Source of the DNA: Alphaproteobacteria bacterium
GTDB lineage: Bacteria; Pseudomonadota; Alphaproteobacteria; Reyranellales; Reyranellaceae
Reading direction: 5' to 3'
Length of the DNA stretch: 64,000 nucleotides
NCBI GenBank assembly: GCA_017308235.1
Contig: JAFKFL010000011.1
Coordinates: forward strand, 62,001-126,000
Shown: piece after piece, positions 34,880 through 44,677 of the stretch
Layout: every line of letters starts with the position of its first letter
How positions within the stretch are numbered: the stretch's first letter is position 1
Notes under the pieces: model-generated
What the model was told of the DNA's origin: nothing
Database searches by the model: none
The model's input: only the letters and a program-made list of their open reading frames with translations
Made by a program: the position numbers and the translations under genes

Positions 34880-35920
34880 ATGTTACACGGCGATATCTCG
34901 AGCAGTAACGACACGGTCGGCGTGGCCGTGGTCAATTACAAAATGCCCCGGATGCATACCCGGCAAGAAGTGCTGGCGAATGCGCGGAACATCGCAAACA
35001 TGTTGACCGGCATGAAGGTCGGGCTCCCCGGCATGGATCTCGTGATCTTCCCGGAGTACAGCACGCACGGCATCATGTACGACCAGAAGGAGATGTACGA
35101 CACCGCGTCCAACGTGCCCGGCGAGGAGACGGAAATCTTCGCCGAAGCCTGCCGCAAGGCAAAGGTGTGGGGTGTGTTTTCGCTCACTGGCGAGCGTCAC
35201 GAGGAGCACCCGAAGAAGGCACCCTACAACACCCTGATCCTGATGAACGACAAGGGCGAGATCGTCCAGAAGTACCGCAAGATCATGCCGTGGGTTCCGA
35301 TCGAGGGCTGGTACCCCGGCAATTGCACCTATGTGTCGGACGGCCCGAAGGGCCTCAAGATCAGCCTGATCATCTGCGATGACGGCAACTATCCGGAAAT
35401 CTGGCGCGATTGCGCGATGAAGGGCGCCGAGCTCATCATTCGCTGCCAGGGCTACATGTATCCTGCCAAGGAGCAGCAGATCCTGATCTCCAAGGCCATG
35501 GCCTGGGCCAACAACGTCTATGTGGCCGTGGCGAACGCCGCCGGCTTCGATGGCGTCTATTCCTATTTCGGCCACTCGGCGATCATCGGTTTCGATGGCC
35601 GCACACTTGGCGAGTGCGGCGAAGAGGATATGGGCATCCAGTATGCCCAGCTCTCGAAGTCGCTGATCCGCGATGCCCGCCAGAACATGCAGTCGCAGAA
35701 TCATCTCTTCAAGCTGGTTCATCGCGGCTACACCGGCAAGATCGGCTCGCGCGAGGATGCACGTGGCGAGGTGGCATGCCCTTATGATTTCTACAAGAAG
35801 TGGATTACCGATCCCGAAGGCACGCGCGCGATGGTGGAAGCGATAACCCGTCCAACCGTCGGCACCGAAGAGTGCCCGATCGAGGGTATTCCGAACCAGA
35901 AGACAGCGGCCCACCGCTAA
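34880..35920 (+). CDS. amiE: aliphatic amidase AmiE
   Basis: This 346-aa nitrilase-superfamily enzyme hydrolyses short aliphatic amides (acetamide, propionamide and relatives) to the acid and ammonia. The length equals that of Pseudomonas AmiE, and long stretches such as [20 protein letters not shown] and [18 protein letters not shown] are near identical to it. The catalytic residues are all present at the family positions: Glu59, Lys134, Glu142 and Cys166. GGAGGAAGAGG lies just upstream of the ATG. It is expressed behind the AmiR-controlled leader with its own importer instead of the AmiS channel found in Pseudomonas. Confidence 0.96.
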   Translation: MLHGDISSSNDTVGVAVVNYKMPRMHTRQEVLANARNIANMLTGMKVGLPGMDLVIFPEYSTHGIMYDQKEMYDTASNVPGEETEIFAEACRKAKVWGVFSLTGERHEEHPKKAPYNTLILMNDKGEIVQKYRKIMPWVPIEGWYPGNCTYVSDGPKGLKISLIICDDGNYPEIWRDCAMKGAELIIRCQGYMYPAKEQQILISKAMAWANNVYVAVANAAGFDGVYSYFGHSAIIGFDGRTLGECGEEDMGIQYAQLSKSLIRDARQNMQSQNHLFKLVHRGYTGKIGSREDARGEVACPYDFYKKWITDPEGTRAMVEAITRPTVGTEECPIEGIPNQKTAAHR

Positions 35921-35926
35921 CAGGAA

Positions 35927-35958
35927 ATGACCCCGGCGCGACGGCGCGCCGGGGTCAT
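35927..35958 (+). terminator. 14-bp GC-rich hairpin after amiE (no U-tract)
   Basis: ATGACCCCGGCGCG (35927-35940) pairs perfectly with CGCGCCGGGGTCAT (35945-35958) around loop ACGG. It begins 6 bases after the amiE stop. No T-run follows on either strand, so it may act as a processing or stability barrier, or as a weak terminator, between amiE and the MoxR-type gene. Confidence 0.55.
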
Positions 35959-36032
35959 GCCGGTATCGCGGACGATCCCGTCGATCGAAACGGGAGGTTG
36001 CCGCGTGTTGTCAAAAGGTCGAGAACGCGCAG

Positions 36033-36830
36033 ATGGATCTTCGCCATTACGTCATTGCGCACGAGCCGTATTACCGTGCCGCGGCCGACGAAGTTGACCT
36101 GTTCCAGGCCGCCTATGCCGATCGCATGCCGATGATGCTCAAGGGGCCGACAGGCAGCGGCAAGACCCGGTTCGTCGAGCACCTGGCGTGGAAGCTCGGC
36201 AAGCCGTTGATAACGGTCGCTTGTCACGAGGATATGACGGCGTCGGATCTTGTCGGCCGCTTCCTGCTCGATGCGCAGGGTACCCTATGGCACGACGGCC
36301 CGTTGACGCTCGCGGTGCGCTATGGTGCCATCTGCTACCTCGACGAGATCGTCGAGGCGCGACAGGACACGACTGTCGTCATCCATCCGCTGACCGACGA
36401 TCGCCGTATCCTTCCGTTGGAGAAGAAGGGCGAGGTCATCCACGCTCATCCCGACTTCCAGCTCGTGATCTCGTACAACCCGGGCTACCAGAGCGTGCTG
36501 AAGGATCTGAAGGAATCGACCAAGCAGCGCTTTGGAGCAATCCAGTTCGATTATCCTCCGTCCGCCATCGAGGCCGAGATCGTTGCCCACGAAGCGGGCG
36601 TCGATCGCAACCTGGCGCAGCAACTCGTGGGCATCGCCGAGCGGTCGCGCAATCTCAAGGGTCACGGGCTGGAGGAAGGTGCCTCGACCCGGATGTTGAT
36701 CCAGGCGGGCCGGCTGGTCTCGCGGGGTGCTTCGCTCCAGGCCGCGTGCCGTACAGCCATCGTCTTGCCCATCACGGATGACGAAGATATCCGCGCTGCA
36801 CTGACGGCGGCGATTTCCGCCTGTTTATAA
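36033..36830 (+). CDS. MoxR-type AAA+ ATPase (CbbQ/NirQ/NorQ-like)
   Basis: This 265-aa AAA+ ATPase has Walker [10 protein letters not shown], the CbbQ/NirQ-typical segment [20 protein letters not shown], Walker [12 protein letters not shown] and the [11 protein letters not shown] sensor region. CbbQ-type ATPases pair with a VWA protein (CbbO, NorD) to remodel or activate a metal- or inhibitor-bound client enzyme. That VWA partner is encoded 8 bases downstream. No Rubisco or nitric oxide reductase gene is in the window, so the client here is unknown; the amidase/transport system upstream is one candidate. Confidence 0.88.
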   Translation: MDLRHYVIAHEPYYRAAADEVDLFQAAYADRMPMMLKGPTGSGKTRFVEHLAWKLGKPLITVACHEDMTASDLVGRFLLDAQGTLWHDGPLTLAVRYGAICYLDEIVEARQDTTVVIHPLTDDRRILPLEKKGEVIHAHPDFQLVISYNPGYQSVLKDLKESTKQRFGAIQFDYPPSAIEAEIVAHEAGVDRNLAQQLVGIAERSRNLKGHGLEEGASTRMLIQAGRLVSRGASLQAACRTAIVLPITDDEDIRAALTAAISACL

Positions 36831-36838
36831 GGCCAGCG

Positions 36839-39136
36839 ATGGCCTCCAGCCCGCTCGATCGAAAACGGCGCCTTCTCGAAGCCCTGCCTGACCAGCCCGA
36901 GTTCGTTTCGACACTGGATCTTGTGTGGCGTCAGGCGCAGTCGAGCTTTCCCGGGGCTCGCCTCGGCGAATGGCTGGAGGCATGCCATGGCCTGGCGGAA
37001 AGCGATGTGGGCCGTGACTGTGTGGTCTCCTACGTGCGCAGCGCGCCGGCGATTGCTTCCGCGGCGGGTGCCGACGCAGCGCTTTCGATTGCCCGCATGG
37101 TGTCGGAGACGGCCGCACGCGCTGGCGATCGTGCCGCTGCCTCGCTTGCCATGGTGGCGTCTCGAGCAGCTCGTCGGTTGGCGAATGGAGCAGCCTTTGC
37201 CGAATGGCTGAGGGTGATTCAAATCGTCGTTGCCGCCGCCCCGGAGTCGGTGACGCCGCTGCTCGATCGCAGCGAAAGCCTTCTCCAGGAACTCGGCGTC
37301 CAGGGATTCGAGGCCTGGGTGCTCAACGGTGTCCGACAAGGAGCCACCGATCCGCAGAAACGTCTGGCGTTCTTCACGCGGCGCGACCAACAGACCTTGC
37401 GCACGGCGTCGCATGAGGAAGATGAAGTGTCATTGTCCGATGTCGAGCGCCAGCTCAAGGCGTTCATCATGGCGTTATGGCACATGGCGCCGCCGATACG
37501 GGCTCTGTCCAACGGCGCACCCGATCGGCCGAGGCGGGCGAGCTTCGCCAACGGCATCGTGCGGCTACCATCGTCGTTCCGCGGTCATTCCCGGGACGAG
37601 GCCTCCCTTCTTTATAGCGCGGCAATCGCGCACGTTGCGGCACATCTCCAGTTCAGTCGCATGAAATTTGCGATCGGCAGTCTCAAGCCCTTGCAGATGG
37701 CTTTGATCTCGCTGATCGAGGATGCCCGTATCGAGCATCTGGCGATGAGGCAGTTCCCGGGTTTGGGACGCTTGTGGCGACCTTTCCACATTGCCATGCC
37801 GAGCGGCGCTCTCACCGCCCCGGCGCTGATGGCTCGCCTTGCCCGGGCGTTGATCGATCCTGGCCATGCCGACGACAACGGATGGATCCAGAAAGGTCAG
37901 GAGATGTTCTTTGCCGAGGAGGCACGCTGGGAGGATCCCGGGATCAGCCGGTCGATCGGGGGGCTTCTCGGCAACGATCTCGGCCAGATGCGAGTCCAGT
38001 TCAATGCCAGGACCTATAGCGTCGAGCCGGCCTACCGTGACGACAACCAGGGCCTATGGGTCTTCGACGACGCCGGCGCACCGGCGGATGAGCAGGAAAC
38101 CATTTTGGAGGCGGTACGCTTTGAGCGGGAGGACGACGCCGAACAGCCCGACCGCGAGCGCGAGACGCCGGAAGACGATGCCGACGGTCAGGAAGCGAAC
38201 CGCGCCGCACTCGTCGAAGTCGATTCAGAGGTCGGCATACCGGTCGCGCGCTATCCCGAATGGGATTTCCTGATCGGACGCGAGCGTCCGCAATGGGCGA
38301 CCCTCGTCGAATACGAGGCGTCGGAGGGGCAGGCCGATGCGGTCGAAGACATCCTGCACCGCTACCCGGTTCTTGAGCAGCGGATCACCAAACTGGTTCG
38401 TTCTGCGAAGGTCAGCCGGCCGCAGCGACTGCGCCGCCAGCAGGAGGGCGACCGGCTCGACCTCGATGCCTGCATCGGTGCGGCCATCGACCAGCGCCTG
38501 GGCGACACGCCAGATCCCAGGATCTATGCCAGGCTCGAACGCCGTTTCCGCGACCTGTCGGTTCTTCTCCTGCTCGATGTCTCGCAGTCGACCAATGACG
38601 TCGTTCCAGGCGCCGGCAGAAAGGTGATCGAGCTCGAGCGCGAGGCCACGGCGCTGCTGGCCCACGCTATGGCTGGATTGGGCGATCCCTTCGCCATCCA
38701 TGCCTTCTGCTCGGATACGCGTGCGGATGTACGATACTATCGGCTGAAGGCCTTCGATGCGCCCTATGGACCCGCGGCGAAGCGGCACCTGGCCGGCATT
38801 TCCGGTCGCTTTTCGACCCGCATGGGCGCCGCGTTGCGTCATGCCGGGCGCGAGCTGTCGGCCCGCATGTCGTATCGCCGGCTGCTGCTGATCATCAGCG
38901 ACGGCGAACCCTCCGATGTCGATGTTGCGGACCGCCGCTATCTCGTGGAGGACGCTCGCCAGGCTGTGAAGTCGATGGCTCGGCTGGGCGTCGATGTCTT
39001 TTGCGTTGGCCTCGATGCCGGCGGCGACAACTACCTGACGCGCATCTTCGGTCGCCGCAATGTCCTGCAGATCGACCGCGTCGAGCGGCTGCCGGAGAAG
39101 TTGTCGATGCTTTACTTCCGATTGCTGGGCAGCTGA
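36839..39136 (+). CDS. VWA-domain protein (CbbO/NorD-like)
   Basis: This 765-aa partner of the MoxR ATPase has a long helical N-terminal part (about 1-420) containing AIAHVAAHLQF and SLIEDARIEHLAMRQFPGL as in CbbO/NorD. A very acidic segment follows near 420-465 (EREDDAEQPDRERETPEDDA). The C-terminal von Willebrand A domain has a MIDAS motif DVSQST and ISDGEPSDVD. The whole reads as an activator/adaptor of the CbbQO or NorQD type that recruits a client through the metal-ion site. The reading frame is intact, and an AAGG lies before the ATG. Confidence 0.85.
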   Translation: MASSPLDRKRRLLEALPDQPEFVSTLDLVWRQAQSSFPGARLGEWLEACHGLAESDVGRDCVVSYVRSAPAIASAAGADAALSIARMVSETAARAGDRAAASLAMVASRAARRLANGAAFAEWLRVIQIVVAAAPESVTPLLDRSESLLQELGVQGFEAWVLNGVRQGATDPQKRLAFFTRRDQQTLRTASHEEDEVSLSDVERQLKAFIMALWHMAPPIRALSNGAPDRPRRASFANGIVRLPSSFRGHSRDEASLLYSAAIAHVAAHLQFSRMKFAIGSLKPLQMALISLIEDARIEHLAMRQFPGLGRLWRPFHIAMPSGALTAPALMARLARALIDPGHADDNGWIQKGQEMFFAEEARWEDPGISRSIGGLLGNDLGQMRVQFNARTYSVEPAYRDDNQGLWVFDDAGAPADEQETILEAVRFEREDDAEQPDRERETPEDDADGQEANRAALVEVDSEVGIPVARYPEWDFLIGRERPQWATLVEYEASEGQADAVEDILHRYPVLEQRITKLVRSAKVSRPQRLRRQQEGDRLDLDACIGAAIDQRLGDTPDPRIYARLERRFRDLSVLLLLDVSQSTNDVVPGAGRKVIELEREATALLAHAMAGLGDPFAIHAFCSDTRADVRYYRLKAFDAPYGPAAKRHLAGISGRFSTRMGAALRHAGRELSARMSYRRLLLIISDGEPSDVDVADRRYLVEDARQAVKSMARLGVDVFCVGLDAGGDNYLTRIFGRRNVLQIDRVERLPEKLSMLYFRLLGS

Positions 39137-39201
39137 GCTTCAGATGCGAGTTACTTATCTCGCGGTCCAATCGCGGTGCAGTTCGTGTATCGTAAAAATT
39201 A

Positions 39202-39230
39202 TTGAAAAGGGAAATATTAAAAAATAAATT
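39202..39230 (+). promoter_or_regulatory. candidate sigma70 promoter for second amidase operon
   Basis: TTGAAA (39202-39207) and TAAATT (39225-39230) are spaced by 17 bases in a markedly AT-rich patch within a 164-base gap. A start would be near 39237, leaving about 64 bases of leader before ATG 39301. No ANTAR-type hairpin pair or terminator is seen in that leader, unlike the first amide operon. Confidence 0.5.
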
Positions 39231-39300
39231 ATTTGGCCGGCGTTGCTTTCGGTCGTTGTGCGATGCTTGGAAGCTCAGCCGTCAGGCTTGGGAGGGTAGC

Positions 39301-40704
39301 ATGTCGCAGGCGAGCCTGCATGACCTGGAGCTCGTTGAGCTCGGTCGCCGACTTCATGCAAAGGAGATCTCGCCCGTCGAGGCGACGCGCGCACAACTCG
39401 AGCGGATCGAAGCGTTCGATCGACGCCTCTGCAGCTATGCCCTGGTGACGGCCGATCTTGCTTTGGAACAAGCGCGCGCTGCGGAAGCGGAGATCATCAA
39501 AGGCAACATAAGGGGACCACTTCATGGCGTACCGATCGCCGTGAAGGACTTGTGCTGGACGAAGGGAATTCCGACCGCGGCCGGTATGACGATCTACCGC
39601 GATTCTCGCCCTAAAGAGGATGCGACGGTGGTTCGGCGGCTGCGTGATGCCGGTGCTGTGCTTCTCGGCAAGCTGCAGCTGACTGAGGGTGCCTATGCCG
39701 ATCACCATCCAAAGATTACGCCTCCCGTGAACCCGTGGAATGCCGATCACTGGTCAGGTGCATCGTCAAGCGGATCGGGCGTGGCCACGGCGGCCGGGCT
39801 TTGCTACGGCTCGCTCGGCTCGGACACCGGCGGTTCGATCCGTTTTCCCTCCGCCGCGAACGGCGTGACGGGCCTGAAGCCGACTTGGGGACGCGTCAGC
39901 CGCTACGGCGTCTTCGAACTGGCGGCCACCCTCGACCATATTGGCCCGATGGCACGCAGCGCCACGGACTGCGCGGCCATGCTCGGCGCGATTGCGGGAG
40001 CAGATGACCATGATCCAACGGCCAGCCAGGAGCTGGTGCCCAACTATCTGGCTGGCATCCGCCGCGGCTTGAAGGGCATACGGGTCGGCGTCGATGCAGA
40101 CTGGAACGCCAAGGGCAGTGATGCGGCCGTGGTGCGTTCGGTCGAGGCGGCATTGAAGATCGTCGAAGGGCTTGGCGCCGACATCCGACCGGTGCGCTTC
40201 CCCGATACCGAGCAGATCATTGTCGACTGGATCCCCAACTGCGCCGTGGAAACTGCCGTTGCGCATCTGACGACCTATCCTCAGCGCAAGTCGGAGTATG
40301 GGCCGGCATTGGCCGGATTGATCGATACCGGTCGTGCCCTGTCAGGTCTCGACTATCAGCAGATCCTGCTGCGCCGGAATGATTTCCGTGGCCGCGTCGC
40401 CAAGCTCTTCGAGACGATCGACCTACTTGTCGTACCGGCACAACCCTTTGCGTCCCCGACCAACGCCATGATGGGGCGGCTGGGCGAGGATCCGTCGCTG
40501 GTGCAGTCGCTGTTGCGGTTCACCTGCCCGTTCGACATGACGGGCAGCCCGACCATCACGCTGCCCTGCGCCTTCACCGAACAGGGTACACCGCTCGCCT
40601 TCCAGTTCGTCGCGGCTCATTTCGCCGAGGAGATGCTGGGCCGAGCCGGCCACGCCTATCAGCAGGCAACCGATTGGCATCGGAGGCATCCCGCTCTCCA
40701 TTGA
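39301..40704 (+). CDS. amidase-signature (AS) family amidase
   Basis: This 467-aa Ser-cisSer-Lys hydrolase has catalytic Lys82 in IAVKDLCWTKG, the serine cluster 155-157 in GASSSGSG and nucleophile Ser179 in SDTGGSIRFP. The family includes GatA, but no gatB or gatC is adjacent and the context is an amide importer, so a catabolic amidase is likely. GGGAGGG stands 5 bases before the ATG. It heads the operon with five transporter genes behind it, the reverse of the order in the amiE operon. Confidence 0.9.
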   Translation: MSQASLHDLELVELGRRLHAKEISPVEATRAQLERIEAFDRRLCSYALVTADLALEQARAAEAEIIKGNIRGPLHGVPIAVKDLCWTKGIPTAAGMTIYRDSRPKEDATVVRRLRDAGAVLLGKLQLTEGAYADHHPKITPPVNPWNADHWSGASSSGSGVATAAGLCYGSLGSDTGGSIRFPSAANGVTGLKPTWGRVSRYGVFELAATLDHIGPMARSATDCAAMLGAIAGADDHDPTASQELVPNYLAGIRRGLKGIRVGVDADWNAKGSDAAVVRSVEAALKIVEGLGADIRPVRFPDTEQIIVDWIPNCAVETAVAHLTTYPQRKSEYGPALAGLIDTGRALSGLDYQQILLRRNDFRGRVAKLFETIDLLVVPAQPFASPTNAMMGRLGEDPSLVQSLLRFTCPFDMTGSPTITLPCAFTEQGTPLAFQFVAAHFAEEMLGRAGHAYQQATDWHRRHPALH

Positions 40705-40748
40705 CGCTGCCGGTTTGGCTGCCGAACGATAACGAGGAGGGACGTTAC

Positions 40749-41987
40749 ATGAAGAGGCGAACGCTTTTAGCTGGAGCGGCAGCGCTGCCGCTGTTCAACA
40801 TTGTCGATAGCGAGCGAGTTCGCGCCGACACAAAGACGATCAAAATTGGGCTGCTTGAGGATATATCGGGCGATCTTGCCGTCTTCGGCATTCCGAAACT
40901 GCACGGCTCGCAGCTCGCCGTCGAGGAAATCAACGGCAAGGGCGGCATCCTGGGCCGGCAGATCGAGCTGATGCACCTCGATCCCCAGGGCGACAATGCC
41001 CGCTACCAGGAATTCGCCCGTCGAATGCTGCAGAAGGAGAAGGTCGATCTGCTCATCGGCGGCATCACCTCGGCCTCCCGGGAAGCCATACGGCCGATCG
41101 TTGATCGCACCAATACGCTTTACATCTATACCAACCAGTACGAAGGCGGCGTGTGCGACGCCAGCATGATCAGCGACGGCGCCGTGCCCGAGCAGCAACT
41201 TTCGACCCTGATCCCCTGGATGGTCGAGAAGTTCGGCAAGCGCGTCTATACCGTGGCTGCTGACTACAATTTCGGCCATCTCTCGGCTGAATGGGGCCGC
41301 ACTCTGCTGAAGCCATTGGGGGGCCAGGTCGTGGGTGAGGAGTTCATCCCGCTCGGCGTCTCGCAGTTTGCGCAGACGATCCAGAACATCCAGAAGGCCA
41401 AGCCGGACTGGCTCTACATGCTGAATGTCGGCGCTGCCCAGAATTCGTTCTTCCCCCAAGCCTCTGCGGCGCATCTCGATATTCCGATGGGCAGCCCGAT
41501 CAAGATCATGCTCGGCTTCGAGCACAAGCAGTTTCCTGCGCCGGTGATGGCCAACATGTATGCGGCCGCGAACTGGTTCGAGGAGCTCGATACGCCGGCC
41601 GCCGAGGACTTCAAGAAGCGCTGGCGCGCCAAGTTCCCCAAGGAGACCTACATCAACGACATGGGCTACAACGCCTATGTCGCTCTTTACATGTACAAGA
41701 TGCTGGCCGAGCGAGCGCAGTCATTGAACAAGGACGATATCCGAAAGGTGATCGCCAAGGGCGATGCCGGCATCGACGCGCCCGAGGGCCATATCGTCAT
41801 CGATCCAAAGAGCCAGCATACGTCGCATCACATGCGGTTGCTCTCGGTCGACAAGGAGAACAAGGTGCACATCGTGAAGGACTTCGGCGTCATCCAGCCC
41901 TACTGGCTGGGTCAGGTCGGCTGCGACCTGACGAAGTCCAATCCCAAGGAACAGTACACGCCGGACCATCTGCCGCCCAAGCGGTGA
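40749..41987 (+). CDS. amide/urea-type ABC substrate-binding protein
   Basis: This 412-aa exported type-I binding protein of the UrtA/FmdD group has a twin-arginine-like leader (MKRRTLLAGAAALPLFNIV). It shares the AVEEINGKGGILGRQIEL and TSASREAIRPIVDRTNTLYI blocks with AmiC and the protein at 30017 but is clearly diverged (TNQYEGGVCD in place of PTLYEG). That suggests a different amide ligand. A GAGGAGGG stands upstream of the ATG. Confidence 0.88.
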   Translation: MKRRTLLAGAAALPLFNIVDSERVRADTKTIKIGLLEDISGDLAVFGIPKLHGSQLAVEEINGKGGILGRQIELMHLDPQGDNARYQEFARRMLQKEKVDLLIGGITSASREAIRPIVDRTNTLYIYTNQYEGGVCDASMISDGAVPEQQLSTLIPWMVEKFGKRVYTVAADYNFGHLSAEWGRTLLKPLGGQVVGEEFIPLGVSQFAQTIQNIQKAKPDWLYMLNVGAAQNSFFPQASAAHLDIPMGSPIKIMLGFEHKQFPAPVMANMYAAANWFEELDTPAAEDFKKRWRAKFPKETYINDMGYNAYVALYMYKMLAERAQSLNKDDIRKVIAKGDAGIDAPEGHIVIDPKSQHTSHHMRLLSVDKENKVHIVKDFGVIQPYWLGQVGCDLTKSNPKEQYTPDHLPPKR

Positions 41988-42015
41988 TCTCCGGCCGGCA
42001 CGAGGATGGGGCGTC

Positions 42016-42882
42016 ATGTTCGCGGACTTGTTTTCGGATTTCTATCAGTTCGCGGACGTGTTCGCCTTCCTGATCCTCTCCGCGGCGGGTCTTGCCATCA
42101 TCTTCGGCATGATGGGCGTCATCAATCTCGCGCATGGCGAGTTCATCATGTGCGGCGTCTATGTGACGTCCGCGGTCTATCATGCCGGCCTGCCGCTGCC
42201 GCTGGCGCAAGCGTGTGGCGCAATCGTTGCCGGCCTGATCGGCATGCTGCTGGAGGTGACGATCATCCGTCCGCTCTACAGCCGGCCGCTTGATTCGCTG
42301 CTGGTGACCTGGGGTATCAGTCTGGTCGCCACCCAGGGAACCTTGATCGCACTTGGTTCCACATTCCCGGGGATCGACACACCGGGACACAGCTTCTCCG
42401 TCGGCGAATATTCCTTCTCCAGCTATCGCATGGTCTTGTTCGCAGCCTCGTTGTGTGTCCTGGGGTTTGTCTACGTGCTGTTCATGCGCACCCGCTTCGG
42501 CGTCCATGCGCGCGCGACAATGCAGAATCCCGGGATGGCGCAAGCGCTCGGGGTGCGCAAAGGCTTCATCTATGCCTTGAGCTTCGGCATCGGTACTGGC
42601 CTTGCCGGGCTATGCGGTGCCCTCTATGCGCCGACCATGAACCTGATTCCGACCATGGGCGCGAGCTTCCTGGTCGAGGCCTTTGTCACCGTGGTGGTGG
42701 GCGGCGCCAACGTGTTGTTGGGAACCGGGCCGGCGGCGATTGCGCTCGGCGCGATCCGCGCCGGACTGAACGCATGGTACGGCCAGGTGGTTGGAGAGAT
42801 CGGCTTGTTGATCGCCGTGGTCCTGATCATTCGCGTGCTTCCCGATGGTTTCTCGGGCTGGCTGACCAGACGCACGAGCTGA
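42016..42882 (+). CDS. Urt/Liv-type ABC permease (LivH-like), second cassette
   Basis: This 288-aa permease has the motif GLAIIFGMMGVINLAHGE near the N-terminus and the loop RATMQNPGMAQALGVRKGFI. It is paralogous to the permease at 31356, with the same order of motifs. It begins 28 bases after the binding-protein stop. Confidence 0.9.
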   Translation: MFADLFSDFYQFADVFAFLILSAAGLAIIFGMMGVINLAHGEFIMCGVYVTSAVYHAGLPLPLAQACGAIVAGLIGMLLEVTIIRPLYSRPLDSLLVTWGISLVATQGTLIALGSTFPGIDTPGHSFSVGEYSFSSYRMVLFAASLCVLGFVYVLFMRTRFGVHARATMQNPGMAQALGVRKGFIYALSFGIGTGLAGLCGALYAPTMNLIPTMGASFLVEAFVTVVVGGANVLLGTGPAAIALGAIRAGLNAWYGQVVGEIGLLIAVVLIIRVLPDGFSGWLTRRTS

Positions 42883-42889
42883 CATCCTC

Positions 42890-43951
42890 ATGGTCAACTT
42901 GCTCAACGGCCCCCAAACGCTCGGTCGAGGACGCGCCTTCTGGTCGGCGGCTGCCGCCGTGCTGGCGATCGCACTCGTCTATCCGCTGTTTGTCGATTCC
43001 TATGACGTGGGCAGCTCCGCCTACTTTTTGTGCTGGGTCTTCATGGCGCTCGGGCTCTGCTTGATGTGGGGCTACAACGGCATGATGTCGTTCGGCCAGA
43101 CGTTTTTCTTCGGCGTGGGCGGCTACGGCTATGGTGTGATCGAGATCAATCTCGGCGTCGCCCACGGCGGTGCGATGGCGTCGCTGGTGGCTACCCTCGT
43201 GGTGACGGCGGTGGCAGCGGCGTCACTTGGTTATTTCATGATCTACGGCCGCATCGGCGGCATGTTCTTTGGCATCGTGACATTCGCGGTCACCTTGGCG
43301 TTGGCCTTCTTCCTCAATCAGACGGCCGGGCCCGAATGGCACATCGGCGCTGCCCGGCTCAATGGCTTCAATGGCATGCAGGGCATGGATCCGCTGACGC
43401 TGCCCTGGTTCGGAGGGGACATCGATCTTGAGGGGACGGCTTTCTACTATTTCGTCCTGGTGCTACTGGTCGCCGTCTACCTTTTATTGCGCCTGCTGGT
43501 GAATTCCCGTTTTGGCAACGTTCTAGTGGCGATCCGAGAAGACCCGCTGCGCGCCGAATTGCTCGGCTACGACGTCCGCAGATACTCGCTCGTCACTTTC
43601 GTCATCGGCAGCGTCCTCGGCGGGTTGAGCGGTGCGCTCTATTGCTCCTGGGGCCAGTTCATCTCGCCGTCCAGCGTCGGCCTGCCAGCCGCAGCGATGC
43701 CGGTCGTGTGGGTGGCGTTCTCCGGCCGTTCGGATGTGACCGCGACATTGATCGGGACCTTGCTGCTGATTGCCGGCTTCCAGGCGCTGACGATCTACAG
43801 CGAGCAGTGGGCGCTGATCCTGATGGGAGTCCTGCTGGCGGGAACCGTGCTGATCGCGCCCGACGGTCTTATCGTCTCCCTCGCCAACGTGGTCGTGCGT
43901 CGCCGTGCGCGCAACCGGACGGTCCTGCGGCCGTCGTTGCAGGAACGATAG
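42890..43951 (+). CDS. Urt/Liv-type ABC permease (LivM-like), second cassette
   Basis: This 353-aa membrane protein with about ten hydrophobic segments has LMWGYNGMMSFGQTFFFGVG and the docking-loop sequence VAIREDPLRAELLGYDVRRY, both LivM/UrtC features. It starts 7 bases after the LivH-like stop and precedes the ATPase gene by 3 bases. Confidence 0.9.
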   Translation: MVNLLNGPQTLGRGRAFWSAAAAVLAIALVYPLFVDSYDVGSSAYFLCWVFMALGLCLMWGYNGMMSFGQTFFFGVGGYGYGVIEINLGVAHGGAMASLVATLVVTAVAAASLGYFMIYGRIGGMFFGIVTFAVTLALAFFLNQTAGPEWHIGAARLNGFNGMQGMDPLTLPWFGGDIDLEGTAFYYFVLVLLVAVYLLLRLLVNSRFGNVLVAIREDPLRAELLGYDVRRYSLVTFVIGSVLGGLSGALYCSWGQFISPSSVGLPAAAMPVVWVAFSGRSDVTATLIGTLLLIAGFQALTIYSEQWALILMGVLLAGTVLIAPDGLIVSLANVVVRRRARNRTVLRPSLQER

Positions 43952-43954
43952 CCG

Positions 43955-44677
43955 ATGGCCGCCCTGGTCCAGACCCGCGGCGTCAGCAAGAGCTTCGGCG
44001 GCCTGTTTGCCGTGAAGGAGGTCGACCTCGCGATCGAGGATCGGGAGATCCATTGCCTCATCGGCCCGAACGGAGCCGGCAAGAGCACGCTGTTCAAGCT
44101 GATCGTCGGCACCTACGCGCCAAGCGCCGGCTCGATCCTGTTCGCCGGAGCCGACGTCACGCAGATGCCAGCCTTTGCGCGCGTGGCCCGTGGCATGAGC
44201 ATCAAGATGCAGACGCCGAGTGTATTCCGCGCTCTGTCGGTCCGGCAGAACCTCCATATCGCGTTACAGCACCATGTTGAGCCACACCGGATTCCGGCAG
44301 AAGAGGAGCGCCTGCTGTCGCTGCTTGGCCTGGAGGCCGATGCCGCCAGGCCGGCCGGCGAACTGGCCCATGGCCAGCAGCAATGGCTGGAGATCGGCAT
44401 GGCCTTGGCCTTGCGTCCTCGGTTGCTGCTGCTCGACGAACCGACTGCCGGGCTCTCGCCCGACGAGACGTTCCGCACCGGCGAACTCATCCAGCGCCTG
44501 AATGCCGATGGCGCGACGGTGCTGGTCGTGGAGCACGACATGGCTTTCGTGCGCCAGATCGCCACCAGTGTGACGGTACTGCATCTCGGCCAGGTGTTCG
44601 CGCGCGGCACGATCGAGGAGATCATCGCCAACCGCGGCGTCGAGGAGATCTACCTCGGGAGCGCGCATGATGCTTGA
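43955..44677 (+). CDS. Urt/Liv-type ABC ATPase (UrtD/LivG-like), second cassette
   Basis: This 240-aa subunit has Walker A GPNGAGKST, signature LAHGQQQW, Walker B LLLLDEPTAGL and VVEHDMAFV. The AHGQQQWLEI form again points to the urea/amide branch. It overlaps the following ATPase gene by 11 bases. Confidence 0.92.
   Translation: MAALVQTRGVSKSFGGLFAVKEVDLAIEDREIHCLIGPNGAGKSTLFKLIVGTYAPSAGSILFAGADVTQMPAFARVARGMSIKMQTPSVFRALSVRQNLHIALQHHVEPHRIPAEEERLLSLLGLEADAARPAGELAHGQQQWLEIGMALALRPRLLLLDEPTAGLSPDETFRTGELIQRLNADGATVLVVEHDMAFVRQIATSVTVLHLGQVFARGTIEEIIANRGVEEIYLGSAHDA

Noticed and set aside
39231..39300. Search for a second ANTAR-type leader before the second amidase operon
   Set aside because: No pair of hexaloop hairpins with A1 and G4 and no terminator could be found there; antitermination is therefore not claimed for this operon.
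39301..40704. GatA subunit of the tRNA amidotransferase
   Set aside because: The AS-family signature fits, but gatB and gatC are absent and the gene heads an amide-importer operon; a catabolic amidase is a better reading.
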